Below, piece after piece: positions 54,278 to 63,700 of a stretch of DNA of 64,000 nucleotides (positions are counted from its first letter, which is position 1; each line of letters starts with the position of its first letter). The stretch spans positions 124,001 to 188,000 of the forward strand of contig NZ_JAPUBN010000013.1 of NCBI RefSeq assembly GCF_026966905.1. The letters run 5' to 3'. The stretch comes from Marinomonas phaeophyticola. Lineage in GTDB: Bacteria; Pseudomonadota; Gammaproteobacteria; Pseudomonadales; Marinomonadaceae. The position numbers were made by a program, and so were the translations under genes. Below the pieces are notes generated by a model, which did not search any database, was not told the origin of the DNA, and saw only the letters and a program-made list of their open reading frames with translations.

Positions 54278-54619
54278 ATGGATACCTCTATGTGGCTGGC
54301 GCTTGTCTGCATTGCCATTGGTACGTATTTACTGCGCCTTTTGCCGTACATTTGGATGAAACGAAACTTAGCTAAAAAACAAGCGGAGGACGGTATTGAC
54401 GCAATGCCGACTTGGTTGACTATATTGGGGCCAACCATGATTGCTGCGATGTTTGGTACGTCTTTAGTACCTGCTCATTCTGACATGTTCTCTTGGCTAG
54501 CGACTGGCGTCGGGATACTGATTACCTTGGGTGTTTGGACACGCACTCGATCCATGGGCTTACCTATTTTATGTGGAGTAGTGGCATTTGGCATGATAAC
54601 GCTGTTTTTTGTACTCTAA
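54278..54619 (+). CDS. azlD: Branched-chain amino acid exporter subunit AzlD
   Basis: 113-aa small membrane subunit with four hydrophobic segments; begins MDTSMWLALVCIAIGTYLLRLLPYIW. GGGAGG lies 9 nt before ATG 54278, and the azlC stop is 2 bases upstream. In-frame codons back to 54128 would lie inside azlC and are not credible. Confidence 0.9.
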   Translation: MDTSMWLALVCIAIGTYLLRLLPYIWMKRNLAKKQAEDGIDAMPTWLTILGPTMIAAMFGTSLVPAHSDMFSWLATGVGILITLGVWTRTRSMGLPILCGVVAFGMITLFFVL

Positions 54620-54661
54620 GACAAAAGCCATTTAGCACGGCAATCGTTACTGAAAACTAAA

Positions 54662-54690
54662 CCTCTGCATAATAGTGATACAGGCAGAGG
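54662..54690. other. Hairpin between azlD and ABC exporter genes
   Basis: CCTCTGC and GCAGAGG form perfect 7-base arms around 15 bases, with no T-run. Located between convergent genes, so it may help end transcription. Confidence 0.45.
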
Positions 54691-54714
54691 CAGTAATACA
54701 GGCCATCCATTACT

Positions 54715-56550
54715 TTATTTATACCCTTCTGCTTGTAGAGTAAATAAATGCGCGTATTGACCTTGCTGTGCTAGCAAAGCCTTATGGGTGCCACGCTCTT
54801 TTATTTGTCCATGTTCCATTACGACAATCTCATGAGCAAGACGAACGGTGGAGAAACGATGAGATATTAAGATCGCCATTTTGGTTTTTGTGTGTTCTTG
54901 GAAATGTTGAAAAATATTGGCTTCGGCTTGCGCGTCCATGGCGGAAGTGGGTTCGTCTAAGACTAAAATATCCGCGTCTTCTCGCATGAAAGCACGTGCC
55001 AAGGCGATTTTTTGCCATTGCCCGCCAGACAGCTCTTGCCCACCTTTAAACCACCGACCAAGCTGAGTTTGGTAGCCGTTTTCCAATTCAGAGATAAAAT
55101 CGGTGGCTTTACCAAGATCGGCGGCTTTCTGCCAACCAGTTTCGTCGTTGAAACGGTCGTTGTCTCCCGCACCTATGTTTTCTCCGACAATAAATTGATA
55201 GCGCACAAAATCTTGAAAAATCACACCAATACGTTTCAATAGAGCCGTCTCATCCCATTCCAGTAGATCTAACCCATCTAATAAAATACGGCCCTCTGTG
55301 GGGTTATAGAGTCGAGTGAGTAGCTTGATTAACGTGGTTTTACCTGAGCCGTTTTCGCCTACTATCGCCAAACTGTGACCAGGTCGAATGTGTAATGAAA
55401 TGTCAAAAAGCGCCGGTTTCTCACTGCCAGGGTACTGAAATGAGACTTTTTCAAAGCGAATACCATCGTTCGGTGTTGGGCCCGCTAAAAGTCCACTAGT
55501 AGAGGAAGCGGTCTCTTGTTCAAGAAATTCATACAAATTTGATAAATACAGATTATCTTCATACATGCCACTGATGGCGGTGAGTGAGGCTGAGACCGCG
55601 CTTTGTCCCTGTTTAAACAACAATAAATACATGGTCATTTGACCTAAGGTGATCGCGCCAACAATGGTGTCACTGACAATCCAGCCATAGGCCCCATAAA
55701 ATACCAAGGTACTGATGACACCGAGGGCAAACCCCCAGCTTTCTCTGCGAAGAATTAAGCGTTTACTTTCCTTAAACAGTGTTGCAAAGATGGCTGAATA
55801 ACGTTGTAAAAAACGTTCACCTAATTGATAGAGGCGCACTTCCTTGATGTTGTCTTCTCGTGCCAATAGGGTTTCTAAATAGTTTTGCTGTCTCACTTCG
55901 GGAGAGCGCCAACGAAACATTAAAAAGGCATCGCCAGAGAATTTCGCTTCGGCAATAAACGAGGGGAGTGCTCCGCAGATCAATAACACTAAGGCCCATG
56001 GGGAAAATTGCCACAGTAACACCGCAAAACTGGATAAAGAAATGGCGTTTTGAATCAATCCAAAAGTTTTATTGACGAGCGCCAGAGGGCGGCTTGAGGC
56101 TTCTCTACGAGCGCGGACAAGTTTGTCGTAAAACTCAGAATCTTCAAAGTGCGATAAGGACAGGCTTTGCGCTTTTTCCAAGATCATTAGGTTGACCTTT
56201 TGCCCTAATAATCCCTGAAGAATGGCTTTTTGTGCCGTGAGGCTACGTTGCGCGGCGGCAATTATTAGGACTAAAATCGCTTCCAAAATCACATAGTTGA
56301 GAGCCGTTTGGTAATGCAAGGTTTGGCTCTGTTTATAGGTTTCCATGGCGGCGAGCACCGCATCGACAATCAATTGCCCTACGTAAGCCATGGCCGCCGG
56401 TAATACGCCCGCGATTAACGTGGCGAGAGCGAGCCCAATCGTTAAGGCGGGGGAGGTTTGCCATACCAAGCTCATCGCCCGTCGACTGTAACGAAAAACG
56501 CCTAGCATGTTTTTATCAACGTTATTTTTAGGCGTAGAAATAGGCTTCAT
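54715..56550 (-). CDS. ABC transporter, membrane-ATPase fusion (half exporter)
   Basis: About 611 aa with an N-terminal membrane domain of roughly six helices and a C-terminal ATPase: Walker A GENGSGKTTLIKLL, signature ELSGGQWQKIALARAF, Walker B ILVLDEPTSAMD, H-loop ISHRFSTVRLA. Functions as a dimer. Related to MsbA/multidrug and peptide exporters, with cargo unknown. A PCAT-type peptidase domain is absent, so it is not an obvious bacteriocin exporter. Confidence 0.88.
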   Translation of the reverse strand: MKPISTPKNNVDKNMLGVFRYSRRAMSLVWQTSPALTIGLALATLIAGVLPAAMAYVGQLIVDAVLAAMETYKQSQTLHYQTALNYVILEAILVLIIAAAQRSLTAQKAILQGLLGQKVNLMILEKAQSLSLSHFEDSEFYDKLVRARREASSRPLALVNKTFGLIQNAISLSSFAVLLWQFSPWALVLLICGALPSFIAEAKFSGDAFLMFRWRSPEVRQQNYLETLLAREDNIKEVRLYQLGERFLQRYSAIFATLFKESKRLILRRESWGFALGVISTLVFYGAYGWIVSDTIVGAITLGQMTMYLLLFKQGQSAVSASLTAISGMYEDNLYLSNLYEFLEQETASSTSGLLAGPTPNDGIRFEKVSFQYPGSEKPALFDISLHIRPGHSLAIVGENGSGKTTLIKLLTRLYNPTEGRILLDGLDLLEWDETALLKRIGVIFQDFVRYQFIVGENIGAGDNDRFNDETGWQKAADLGKATDFISELENGYQTQLGRWFKGGQELSGGQWQKIALARAFMREDADILVLDEPTSAMDAQAEANIFQHFQEHTKTKMAILISHRFSTVRLAHEIVVMEHGQIKERGTHKALLAQQGQYAHLFTLQAEGYK

Positions 56551-56634
56551 AAACAATCCTAGAGCAATAATGTGGAGCAGATGATGACAGTATATTCTAA
56601 TCGTGTAGGTTCGGTTATTGTTATTCAGCTTTAA

Positions 56635-56672
56635 AAAATGGCTCTAACGCTGGAATACGATAGAGCCATTTT
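56635..56672 (-). terminator. Intrinsic terminator after the YiaY-type dehydrogenase gene
   Basis: AAAATGGCTCTA and TAGAGCCATTTT are perfect 12-base arms around 14 bases. On the minus strand the stem is followed by TTTTTT, directly after the gene ending at 56708. Confidence 0.9.
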
Positions 56673-56707
56673 ATACATGGGTGTTAAAGGGGTAACGAAA
56701 ACGCTAT

Positions 56708-57856
56708 TTACCTAGCGGCTTTAAAAATACTGATAACATCCTCGTGAGTCGGTTGTATTGGGTTAGTGAAACCGCAGGCATCTTTCATGGCATTTGTCGC
56801 TAGGATACCAAAGTCACTCTCCTTTGCGCCTAATTCATCAAGACCGGAAGGAATATTCACATCTTGAGACAACTTAACGATCGCGGCAATAGCGGCATCA
56901 GCCCCTTCTTTATCATTGAGATTGGTTGTTTCAACACCTAATGCTTTGCCTATGTCTTTTAAGCGTGGTGCGGCGACCTGTGCATTGTAGCGTTGCACAT
57001 GAGGTAGTAATACAGCATTACAAACGCCGTGAGGTAGATCATAAAAACCACCTAATTGATGAGCCATGGCATGAACGTAACCTAAAGAGGCATTATTAAA
57101 GGCCATACCGGCTAAGAATTGAGCGTAGGCCATTTTTTCACGGGCTTCCATATTGCTACCGTTATGAACGGCTTCGCGTAAATGATCACGAATGAGTTCA
57201 ATGGCTTTAATGGCACAGGCATCGGTAATTGGGTCCGCTGCGGTGGATACATAGGCTTCTATTGCATGAGTCAGAGCATCCATTCCCGTTGCGGCCGTTA
57301 GTGATGCTGGCATGCCGGCCATTAACATAGGATCATTTACAGATAAAATTGGCGTGACATTTTGATCCACAATAGCCATTTTTATGTGTCGATCTTGGTC
57401 TGTGATGATGCAAAAACGTGTCATCTCTGAGGCGGTGCCAGCGGTTGTATTGATGCCAATTAAAGGCAGTTGTGGCTTTTTAGAAACATCGACGCCTTCG
57501 TAGTCACTAATATGACCTCCATTTGTCGCCACTAACGCAATTCCTTTAGCGCAATCGTGAGCCGATCCACCACCTAAGGAAATAACACAATCGCAGACAT
57601 GAGTCTGCAGCACATCTAACCCTGCATTGACATTTTCGACGGTTGGATTTGGTTGAACGCCATCATAAATACGACATTCAATGCCTTTTTCTTTTAATCG
57701 CGCGGCAACATCCGCAACGACACCGAGTTTCGTCATCCCCGGATCTGTGACTATTAATGCCTGTTTAAAACCAAGGTTATCAATCTGATTGATCGCATCG
57801 TTTAGGGCGCCTTCACCCATAATGTTGACAGCAGGAATGTAGAAAGTGCTACTCAT
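56708..57856 (-). CDS. yiaY: Iron-containing alcohol dehydrogenase, YiaY type
   Basis: NAD(P)-dependent, iron-containing (group III) alcohol dehydrogenase, 382 aa, the same length as E. coli YiaY and very similar by eye across the protein. Cofactor motif [23 protein letters not shown]; iron ligands in [12 protein letters not shown] and [21 protein letters not shown]. YiaY has been reported as an L-threonine dehydrogenase; here the physiological alcohol is not known. Single gene with its own terminator. Confidence 0.9.
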   Translation of the reverse strand: MSSTFYIPAVNIMGEGALNDAINQIDNLGFKQALIVTDPGMTKLGVVADVAARLKEKGIECRIYDGVQPNPTVENVNAGLDVLQTHVCDCVISLGGGSAHDCAKGIALVATNGGHISDYEGVDVSKKPQLPLIGINTTAGTASEMTRFCIITDQDRHIKMAIVDQNVTPILSVNDPMLMAGMPASLTAATGMDALTHAIEAYVSTAADPITDACAIKAIELIRDHLREAVHNGSNMEAREKMAYAQFLAGMAFNNASLGYVHAMAHQLGGFYDLPHGVCNAVLLPHVQRYNAQVAAPRLKDIGKALGVETTNLNDKEGADAAIAAIVKLSQDVNIPSGLDELGAKESDFGILATNAMKDACGFTNPIQPTHEDVISIFKAAR

Positions 57857-58054
57857 GATTTCACCTATGTAATGGTTTCTATTAAGTGAAATCAGTGTGC
57901 CATTTTATAGCAAAAAAGGTGTTGATTTAACGCAAGGAAGTGAGAACTAAATAGACGTTTCTATTGAATGAGTAACCAAACTGAGCCTTCATTTTTTACG
58001 TGAAAGCTCAGTGTTATAACTTAGTGTTATAAATAATGTTTGTGGCTTGTAAAA

Positions 58055-59272
58055 TTACTTACCTTGTTTTAATTCGTGTAGTTCTTCGCTGAACCAAATT
58101 TTACGTTTAAAACGAGGGTTTTTAGATGACATATCAATTTTATAAGGGTTTTCTTCCAGTGTTTGCGGTAAGTCTAAAATATGGCATAGCTCTTGAGCGA
58201 GCCATTTTTCAACTTTAAGCACGACCATTTTCTTACGTAAGCGGCCTTGCTCATCACGATTCAGAATAGTCGGTAGCGTGTTGAGTGTTAGAATCTCTCC
58301 AATGGCAGGATGCGCCATACGCTCACGACCTTCGTCACTGGCATAGAAATGTGATACAGCAAAGACCATGCGTTCAGGGTTGATTTGCTGTAAAAATTGA
58401 CAAGACTTTACTACGGTAGAGCCAGTGCGGACCATGTCGTCAAATAAGACAATGCTTGCGCCGTCTAAGCCATCAAAGGTGTGTTCACTTTCTTTATGAA
58501 GGGTGATTTCAACTTTGCGTTCGGCGGTACGTTCTTTGTCTAGCATAATGAATTTAGCTTTGCTCAGACCAAGTGTTTTAAACATCTCTTTGACGAAGTC
58601 TCGAGCGCCTTTATCTGGAGCGCAAAGCACAAGACCTTCTCCATCTTCACCGTAGTTTAAAATATTGGAGTTTAATAAATAGTGAGCATAGATTTCGTAA
58701 GGAATGAGGTTATGAAAATCACCTTCAAAGACTTCTGTAAACATTTTTTGTACAGAGTCAGAGTGATTATGAATGGTCATTACCGTGTCGACGCCAGCAA
58801 GCTTTAACATTTGTGCATAGAGCTTAGCTGTGAAAGGTTGACCATCGAATTTTTTAACGTCATGGATATCACGTTCAAAGCTCGTTTCCCCTAAGCTTTG
58901 ATGAGGGCCACGATCCTGTGCACTATAGAATAAATCAGGCTCAACCAAAACGACTCTTTCTGCACCATTTTCTTTGGCGGCACGGGCAATAATGAGGTTT
59001 GTCATTGCTAGCTCTTGGCGACTTTTTACATGACTCCCCGTACTGACAATGATAACGGACTTGCCTTTTAATTTACGACCAATGTTTTCAAAATCGGCTT
59101 CGTCGGAGATAAAACGAGGGCAAAACTCAGAGTTCATGAATTGCTTCATGCTGATCAAGTCAGCGATATCATCGTGTTGTCCCATTGCATAGGCAACATC
59201 AATAGCAAAGGGATTATCGGAAGAGTTGCTAACAACTACGACATTAGTTGACTGGCCGGTCGACAGAGTCAT
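58055..59272 (-). CDS. Ribose-phosphate pyrophosphokinase-like protein
   Basis: 405 aa, longer than the usual ~315-aa Prs. Pairs of PRTase-like folds as in PRPP synthetase: RAAKENGAERVVLVEPDLFYSAQDR resembles the ATP-binding flexible region, and SIVLFDDMVRTGSTVVKS is the PRPP loop. A longer C-terminal region (KMVVLKVEKWLAQELCHILDLPQTLEENPYKI) is unusual. Probably a paralogue with altered role rather than the housekeeping prs; not part of a nucleotide operon. Confidence 0.75.
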   Translation of the reverse strand: MTLSTGQSTNVVVVSNSSDNPFAIDVAYAMGQHDDIADLISMKQFMNSEFCPRFISDEADFENIGRKLKGKSVIIVSTGSHVKSRQELAMTNLIIARAAKENGAERVVLVEPDLFYSAQDRGPHQSLGETSFERDIHDVKKFDGQPFTAKLYAQMLKLAGVDTVMTIHNHSDSVQKMFTEVFEGDFHNLIPYEIYAHYLLNSNILNYGEDGEGLVLCAPDKGARDFVKEMFKTLGLSKAKFIMLDKERTAERKVEITLHKESEHTFDGLDGASIVLFDDMVRTGSTVVKSCQFLQQINPERMVFAVSHFYASDEGRERMAHPAIGEILTLNTLPTILNRDEQGRLRKKMVVLKVEKWLAQELCHILDLPQTLEENPYKIDMSSKNPRFKRKIWFSEELHELKQGK

Positions 59273-59613
59273 GAAAGATCCTTAGTTAAGGGATAGGGAA
59301 TTTGCGCTGATTTTAATACGTGTGAACAAATTTCGATAGAGTCGATTTAGAATAAATGGCATTTTCATAGCGAACTGGTACGGTTAAGCTTTTATTATCC
59401 TAAAATATTTTGTTTAGTTGATTTTTTATCTAACTAAAAGACTTGAATTCAAAGAGAGCGAAAAGCCGTTACGTTATAGAATGACTCTATAATTGTCATT
59501 TTTAGAGAAAATAAACTAGAGTTAATTTATGAATTCAGCATGGCGTTAAAACGCATTTTATTCAATTAAAATGATTGTAACTAATTATTTATATACGATA
59601 AAGGAGGCCCTTT
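59273..59613. other. Upstream region of the RebB gene
   Basis: About 340 bases, AT-rich, without a gene. It holds the divergent promoters of the PRPP-synthetase-like gene and rebB. A good SD (GGAGG) lies just before ATG 59614. No other element identified. Confidence 0.5.
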
Positions 59614-59883
59614 ATGGCTTTTCCAACAGCAGTAAATTCTCAAATTACCGATTCAGTTTCCCAAGAAAATACAAAAGTACTTGGGGATGCGCCTGCCACC
59701 GCGACAGGTAATTTTATGATTGCCACCAGTCAGGCATTATCTAATGCGGCTCATAATGCAACGACAGGACAGCAAAATAACGCTATTACAGCGCAGGCGG
59801 CTCTTACTCAGGGCGTGAACACGCTATACGGTGTGGATACTGCGTCTGCGGCGGTAGGTACGGCAGAAATCTACTCAAAATAA
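59614..59883 (+). CDS. rebB: RebB-type R-body protein (killing trait family)
   Basis: 89-aa protein with strong resemblance to RebB, the structural protein that polymerises into refractile bodies: MAFPTAVNSQITDSVSQENT, KVLGDAPATATGNF, and QALSNAAHNATTGQQNN. R-bodies extend on triggering and act in killing or membrane disruption; they have been described in Marinomonas. Usually several reb genes (rebA/B/C/D homologues) and regulators are clustered; here there is only one, followed by a terminator, so it is an orphan. Confidence 0.88.
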   Translation: MAFPTAVNSQITDSVSQENTKVLGDAPATATGNFMIATSQALSNAAHNATTGQQNNAITAQAALTQGVNTLYGVDTASAAVGTAEIYSK

Positions 59884-59910
59884 AAGTCTATTTAAACGTC
59901 ATTGATTGCA

Positions 59911-59937
59911 AAATCACTCTTCTTTGAGTGATTTTTT
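59911..59937 (+). terminator. Intrinsic terminator after rebB
   Basis: AAATCACTC pairs with GAGTGATTT over a 6-base loop and is followed by a T-run. It confirms that rebB is transcribed on its own. Confidence 0.9.
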
Positions 59938-60211
59938 ACGAGCTTATTTCCTATTATTCACTTCTAGCTTTATTCTTGCGTATTGAACTGCAATCTCCTT
60001 TAGGGTTAGACATATACGGGTTGGTAAGCATGATCAAAATACCTTGAGTTGATAGGAAAGCATGAGGTCTAAATAGCCTTGGAGACAGCGAGGCCCCCTT
60101 TGAAGTTTCGTATGTTACTACATGATCCCGTTTTAAAACGTACCATTGAAACCGAGTATCATACGGTTGAATTACCTGCTGTAAAATAATTAGATCTAAG
60201 AGAACTGTATT
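59938..60211. other. Gap between rebB and the amidase gene
   Basis: No gene is strongly supported. A 25-codon frame at 60112-60189 (MLLHDPVLKRTIETEYHTVE) lacks an SD and may be chance or a remnant. Confidence 0.4.
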
Positions 60212-61501
60212 ATGAAAAATGTTGCACAATCTCCATGGAAAAATCGTGATTTAACGGCTCAACTGGCTCGTTCAAAAGACATTATTGCCTCTCACGGAAA
60301 GGATGTTTTTACAGAGATTTTTGATATATCAACAGATGACGAGAATACCACTGCCTGTGTTTCTCATTTGCCATTAAAGAATGCGATTGTTTCCGTTAAG
60401 GACCTGTTTGATGTGACGGGTTATAAAACCAGAGCGGGTTCCGTGTTTCTAAACAAAAGGGATATTGCAACGGAAGATGCTGTTGCAGTAAAGCAATTGC
60501 GAAATGCCGGTGCTTACTTTATTGGCCATACTAACATGACTGAATTAGCCTATTCTGGATTGGGTTTAAATCCTCATTATGGCACTCCGAAAACCCCCTT
60601 GTATCCGAATGAAAACCGTATTTCAGGAGGATCTACCAGTGGTGGAGCGGTATCCGTTGCTTTGGGAATTGCAGATATTGCTTTAGGAACGGATACCGGT
60701 GGATCGTTACGTATACCAGCGGCCTTTTGTGGTGTAACAGGCTTTAAACCGTCCCAAAACAGTGTCTCCAGTCAAGGTAGTTTACCGCTTTCAGCCAGCT
60801 TAGATAGTGTTGGGCCCATTGCGAATACACTCTCTGATTGCGAGCTTGCTTGGGGGGTATTGTCTGGTACCACAGTCAACAATCCTGTCGCGAAAAGTGC
60901 TTCTTTTGTTGTACCGAGCAATTTTGGTCTAGATCAACTTGATGATGAAGTAAGAACGGCATTTACTCATGTAATTGATCGTCTAAAACAGACGCCTGGT
61001 ATTCAGGTTGAAGAAAAAGCGTTCCCTTTTTTAGAAGAGTACAAACAACTTCCTATTTGGCAATTTTCTGCGTTTGAAGCAATGGATTATTATACGCGAC
61101 ATTATAACGTTGATCTTAAAGCGCTTGATCCAAGAGTGGCGTCTCGTTTGAAGCGAGCTCTAACGATTGATGATAAGCAGTTCTTAGAGACCTGTAATCA
61201 AAGAAAGGCCTTAATTGAGCGCTATAAAGAGGAAGTGGGGGATCGAATTATCGTCTTGCCTACTGTGGCAATCTTACCTCCTAAAATAGAGGCCTTAACG
61301 TTAAATGAGGACTATGATCGTATTAATTTATTGTGTTTGCGTAATACTACATTAGCCAATGTACTCGATGGCTGTAGTGTATCTCTACCTTATCAGTATC
61401 AAGGGCATTCTATTGGAGTGATGCTAACGGCGGCAAATGGGGAGGATAACCACTTGTTATCGCAGTCTAAATGGGTAGAGCATATTTTAGCGAGCGCATA
61501 A
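60212..61501 (+). CDS. Amidase signature family hydrolase
   Basis: 429 aa. Catalytic Ser-cisSer-Lys triad: Lys in NAIVSVKDLFDVTGY, GGSTSGGAVSVA, and nucleophile Ser in GTDTGGSLRIPAAFCGVTGFKPS. Closest in layout to amidases acting on small amides or allophanate; it lacks the C-terminal domain of allophanate hydrolase, so a direct tie to the urea genes is not supported. Substrate unknown. Confidence 0.88.
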   Translation: MKNVAQSPWKNRDLTAQLARSKDIIASHGKDVFTEIFDISTDDENTTACVSHLPLKNAIVSVKDLFDVTGYKTRAGSVFLNKRDIATEDAVAVKQLRNAGAYFIGHTNMTELAYSGLGLNPHYGTPKTPLYPNENRISGGSTSGGAVSVALGIADIALGTDTGGSLRIPAAFCGVTGFKPSQNSVSSQGSLPLSASLDSVGPIANTLSDCELAWGVLSGTTVNNPVAKSASFVVPSNFGLDQLDDEVRTAFTHVIDRLKQTPGIQVEEKAFPFLEEYKQLPIWQFSAFEAMDYYTRHYNVDLKALDPRVASRLKRALTIDDKQFLETCNQRKALIERYKEEVGDRIIVLPTVAILPPKIEALTLNEDYDRINLLCLRNTTLANVLDGCSVSLPYQYQGHSIGVMLTAANGEDNHLLSQSKWVEHILASA

Positions 61502-61746
61502 AAAATTCAATGAACGGGGATTTTTTTAGGCCACTTGTTTGGCCTGATTTAGCGTCCATTAGTAGGTTGGTATCGCAATGTAGGATGGATTGTCATTGAC
61601 CCTATCCTGTGCTTATCCGCCCTCCCATAAAGACAAAACCGAAAAATAAGAATCTTTCCTTATTTATTTAGAATACTGATCATCATAACTTGTTATGCTT
61701 TTAGGGTATTTCATTGTGTGAAAGTTATTTAAAATAAGGAAGATAA

Positions 61747-63219
61747 ATGTCAGAGCAAACCGCAAAGTTTGTACACGGCTCAACAATGCGTCATATTTTA
61801 GTGATGTCTGGGTCTGGTTCAATCGGCTTGATGGCGCTTTTTTTGGTTGATTTAATCGACATGCTTTTTATCAGTATGTTAGGCCAAATTGAGCTGGCGG
61901 CGGCAGTGGGTTTTGCCGGCACGTTATTGTTTTTCTCTACTTCTGTTTCTATTGGTACCTCGATTGCGATGGGGGCCTTAACCTCTAAAGCTATTGGAGC
62001 GGGTCAGCATAACCAAGCGAAGTTAATTAGTGGCAGCGTTATAGTAACGGCATTTTTAATTAGTCTGCTTTTCACCACATTCATGTTTTATTTCACTCCG
62101 GAGCTGCTTGCGTTAATTGGTGCGGAAGGTATAGCGGCGGAACGCGCTCAGGCGTATTTATATATTTTATTACCCAGTGGGCCGTTTCTTGCCGTTGCTA
62201 TGGTTGCGGGTGCTGGGTTGCGCTCTGCAGGTGATGCTAAACGGTCAATGTGGGCGACGCTGTCCGGTGGTATTGTGAATGCGATTTTAGATCCGATTTT
62301 TATTTTTGGATTTAACTGGAACATTGAAGGGGCGGCTTTGGCTTCTGTTTTTGCTCGTTTCGCCGTATTGTTCTTTTCTCTTTATCCTCTTATTAAGCAT
62401 CATGATCTGGTTAAGCTACCGAACCTTGAACAATGGTTAACTCATATAAAGCCCATTTTAAAAATTGCTATTCCGGCCATTTTAACGAATACGGCCACAC
62501 CGATTGCAAATGCAATAGTGACAGCGAGTATTGCTAAGTTTGGAGAAGATTTTGTTGCTGGCTTTGCGGTTATTGGCCGTTTAATACCTGTCTGTTTTGC
62601 TGTGATATTTGCCTTATCCGGTGCTGTAGGGCCAATTTTAGGACAAAATTTAGGGGCGGAACGCTTAGATAGGGTGAAAGACGTATTGCGTAATTCCTTT
62701 ATAGTTACCATCGTCTATACCGTTTTTGTTTGTGCTTTACTGTTTCTTTTACAGGATTACATCATTCAAATTTTTGGGCTACAGGGTGATGCCATTCTTA
62801 TCGTAAATGCATTTTGTACTTATGTCGCCATTTCATATATTTTTAATGGCGCTATTTTTGTAGCCAATACTTCTTTTAATAACCTGGGTAAACCACTGTA
62901 TTCTACGGTATTGAGTATCGGTCGAGCCACAATAGGGACGCTACCTTTTGTGTATTTTGGATCCGCTTGGTTTGGTGCTGTGGGGGTATTATATGGGCAA
63001 GCGGTAGGCACTGTCGTATTTGGGTTACTGGCCGTTGTTGTTTTACAGTATCACGTGAATGAGCTTACTAAAATCAAACCTCATGAAGAGGACGAACTTC
63101 CTCCTACATGTTTGAATACACAGCCTTTTTCTAATTTGGATGCGGTATTACTTGATGACATTGCATCTGGTAAAGATGAATTGCTGCATGAGGCTCAGCG
63201 GATAGCAGAAAGTAAGTAA
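61747..63219 (+). CDS. MATE family efflux transporter
   Basis: 490-aa polytopic protein with 12 predicted helices. The start GSTMRHILVMSGSGSIGLMALFLVDLIDMLFISMLGQIELAAAVGFAG and the second-half repeat beginning near ILKIAIPAILTNTATPIAN are typical of MATE pumps that export cationic drugs with Na+ or H+. The 40-residue polar C-terminus is longer than usual. A small gene follows 54 bases later. Confidence 0.92.
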   Translation: MSEQTAKFVHGSTMRHILVMSGSGSIGLMALFLVDLIDMLFISMLGQIELAAAVGFAGTLLFFSTSVSIGTSIAMGALTSKAIGAGQHNQAKLISGSVIVTAFLISLLFTTFMFYFTPELLALIGAEGIAAERAQAYLYILLPSGPFLAVAMVAGAGLRSAGDAKRSMWATLSGGIVNAILDPIFIFGFNWNIEGAALASVFARFAVLFFSLYPLIKHHDLVKLPNLEQWLTHIKPILKIAIPAILTNTATPIANAIVTASIAKFGEDFVAGFAVIGRLIPVCFAVIFALSGAVGPILGQNLGAERLDRVKDVLRNSFIVTIVYTVFVCALLFLLQDYIIQIFGLQGDAILIVNAFCTYVAISYIFNGAIFVANTSFNNLGKPLYSTVLSIGRATIGTLPFVYFGSAWFGAVGVLYGQAVGTVVFGLLAVVVLQYHVNELTKIKPHEEDELPPTCLNTQPFSNLDAVLLDDIASGKDELLHEAQRIAESK

Positions 63220-63273
63220 TCTGTTATATCTTTAAAGAGAGTCACTATTCAATAATAAACAGAGAGTCTCCAT

Positions 63274-63627
63274 ATGACGACCATTCAAGTAGATAATATT
63301 ACCGCTTACCATGCACACCTTTATTTTCATGATATGGAGAGTATGGAGGCGGCCGTCTTGATTGCTGATGCAGCCCAGGCGGCGTTCCCTATTAAAGTAG
63401 GGCGCTTTCATCAAAGGCCTGTTGGTCCTCATCCGGTGTGGAGTTGTCAGCTGTCTTTTGCCGCCAGTACTTTTGGCGATTTTATACCCTGGTTGATGAT
63501 GAATCGTGGCAACACAGATGTCTTTTTGCATCCGCTGACGGGAGATGATTATTTAGATCATACCCAAGGTGCCAGTTGGTTAGGTCATTCTTATCCTTTA
63601 AAACTAGACATGTTTAGGCCATCTTAG
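63274..63627 (+). CDS. DOPA 4,5-dioxygenase family protein
   Basis: 117 aa. Conserved His positions: ITAYHAHLYFHD, RFHQRPVGPHPVWSCQL and DVFLHPLTGDDYLDHTQGASWLG. The family includes extradiol dioxygenases acting on L-DOPA, but bacterial members are mostly uncharacterised. It follows the MATE gene closely and may be cotranscribed. Confidence 0.85.
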   Translation: MTTIQVDNITAYHAHLYFHDMESMEAAVLIADAAQAAFPIKVGRFHQRPVGPHPVWSCQLSFAASTFGDFIPWLMMNRGNTDVFLHPLTGDDYLDHTQGASWLGHSYPLKLDMFRPS

Positions 63628-63700
63628 TTCAGCGTATATTGATTACCCTCAAAGAATCGGTATTGTATAGAATCGCTATGACCAACGAATGGGGATATGA

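Noticed and set aside
54715..56550. ABC exporter as the export system for the glycine-leader peptides
   Set aside because: It is 25 kb away, lacks a C39 peptidase domain, and nothing in context links the two.
59954..60229. Possible 91-aa minus-strand gene between rebB and the amidase gene
   Set aside because: It overlaps the amidase start, has no recognisable domain, and lacks a convincing ribosome-binding site.
60212..61501. Amidase as an allophanate hydrolase tied to urea use
   Set aside because: It lacks the extra C-terminal domain, no urea carboxylase gene is present, and urease already handles urea.
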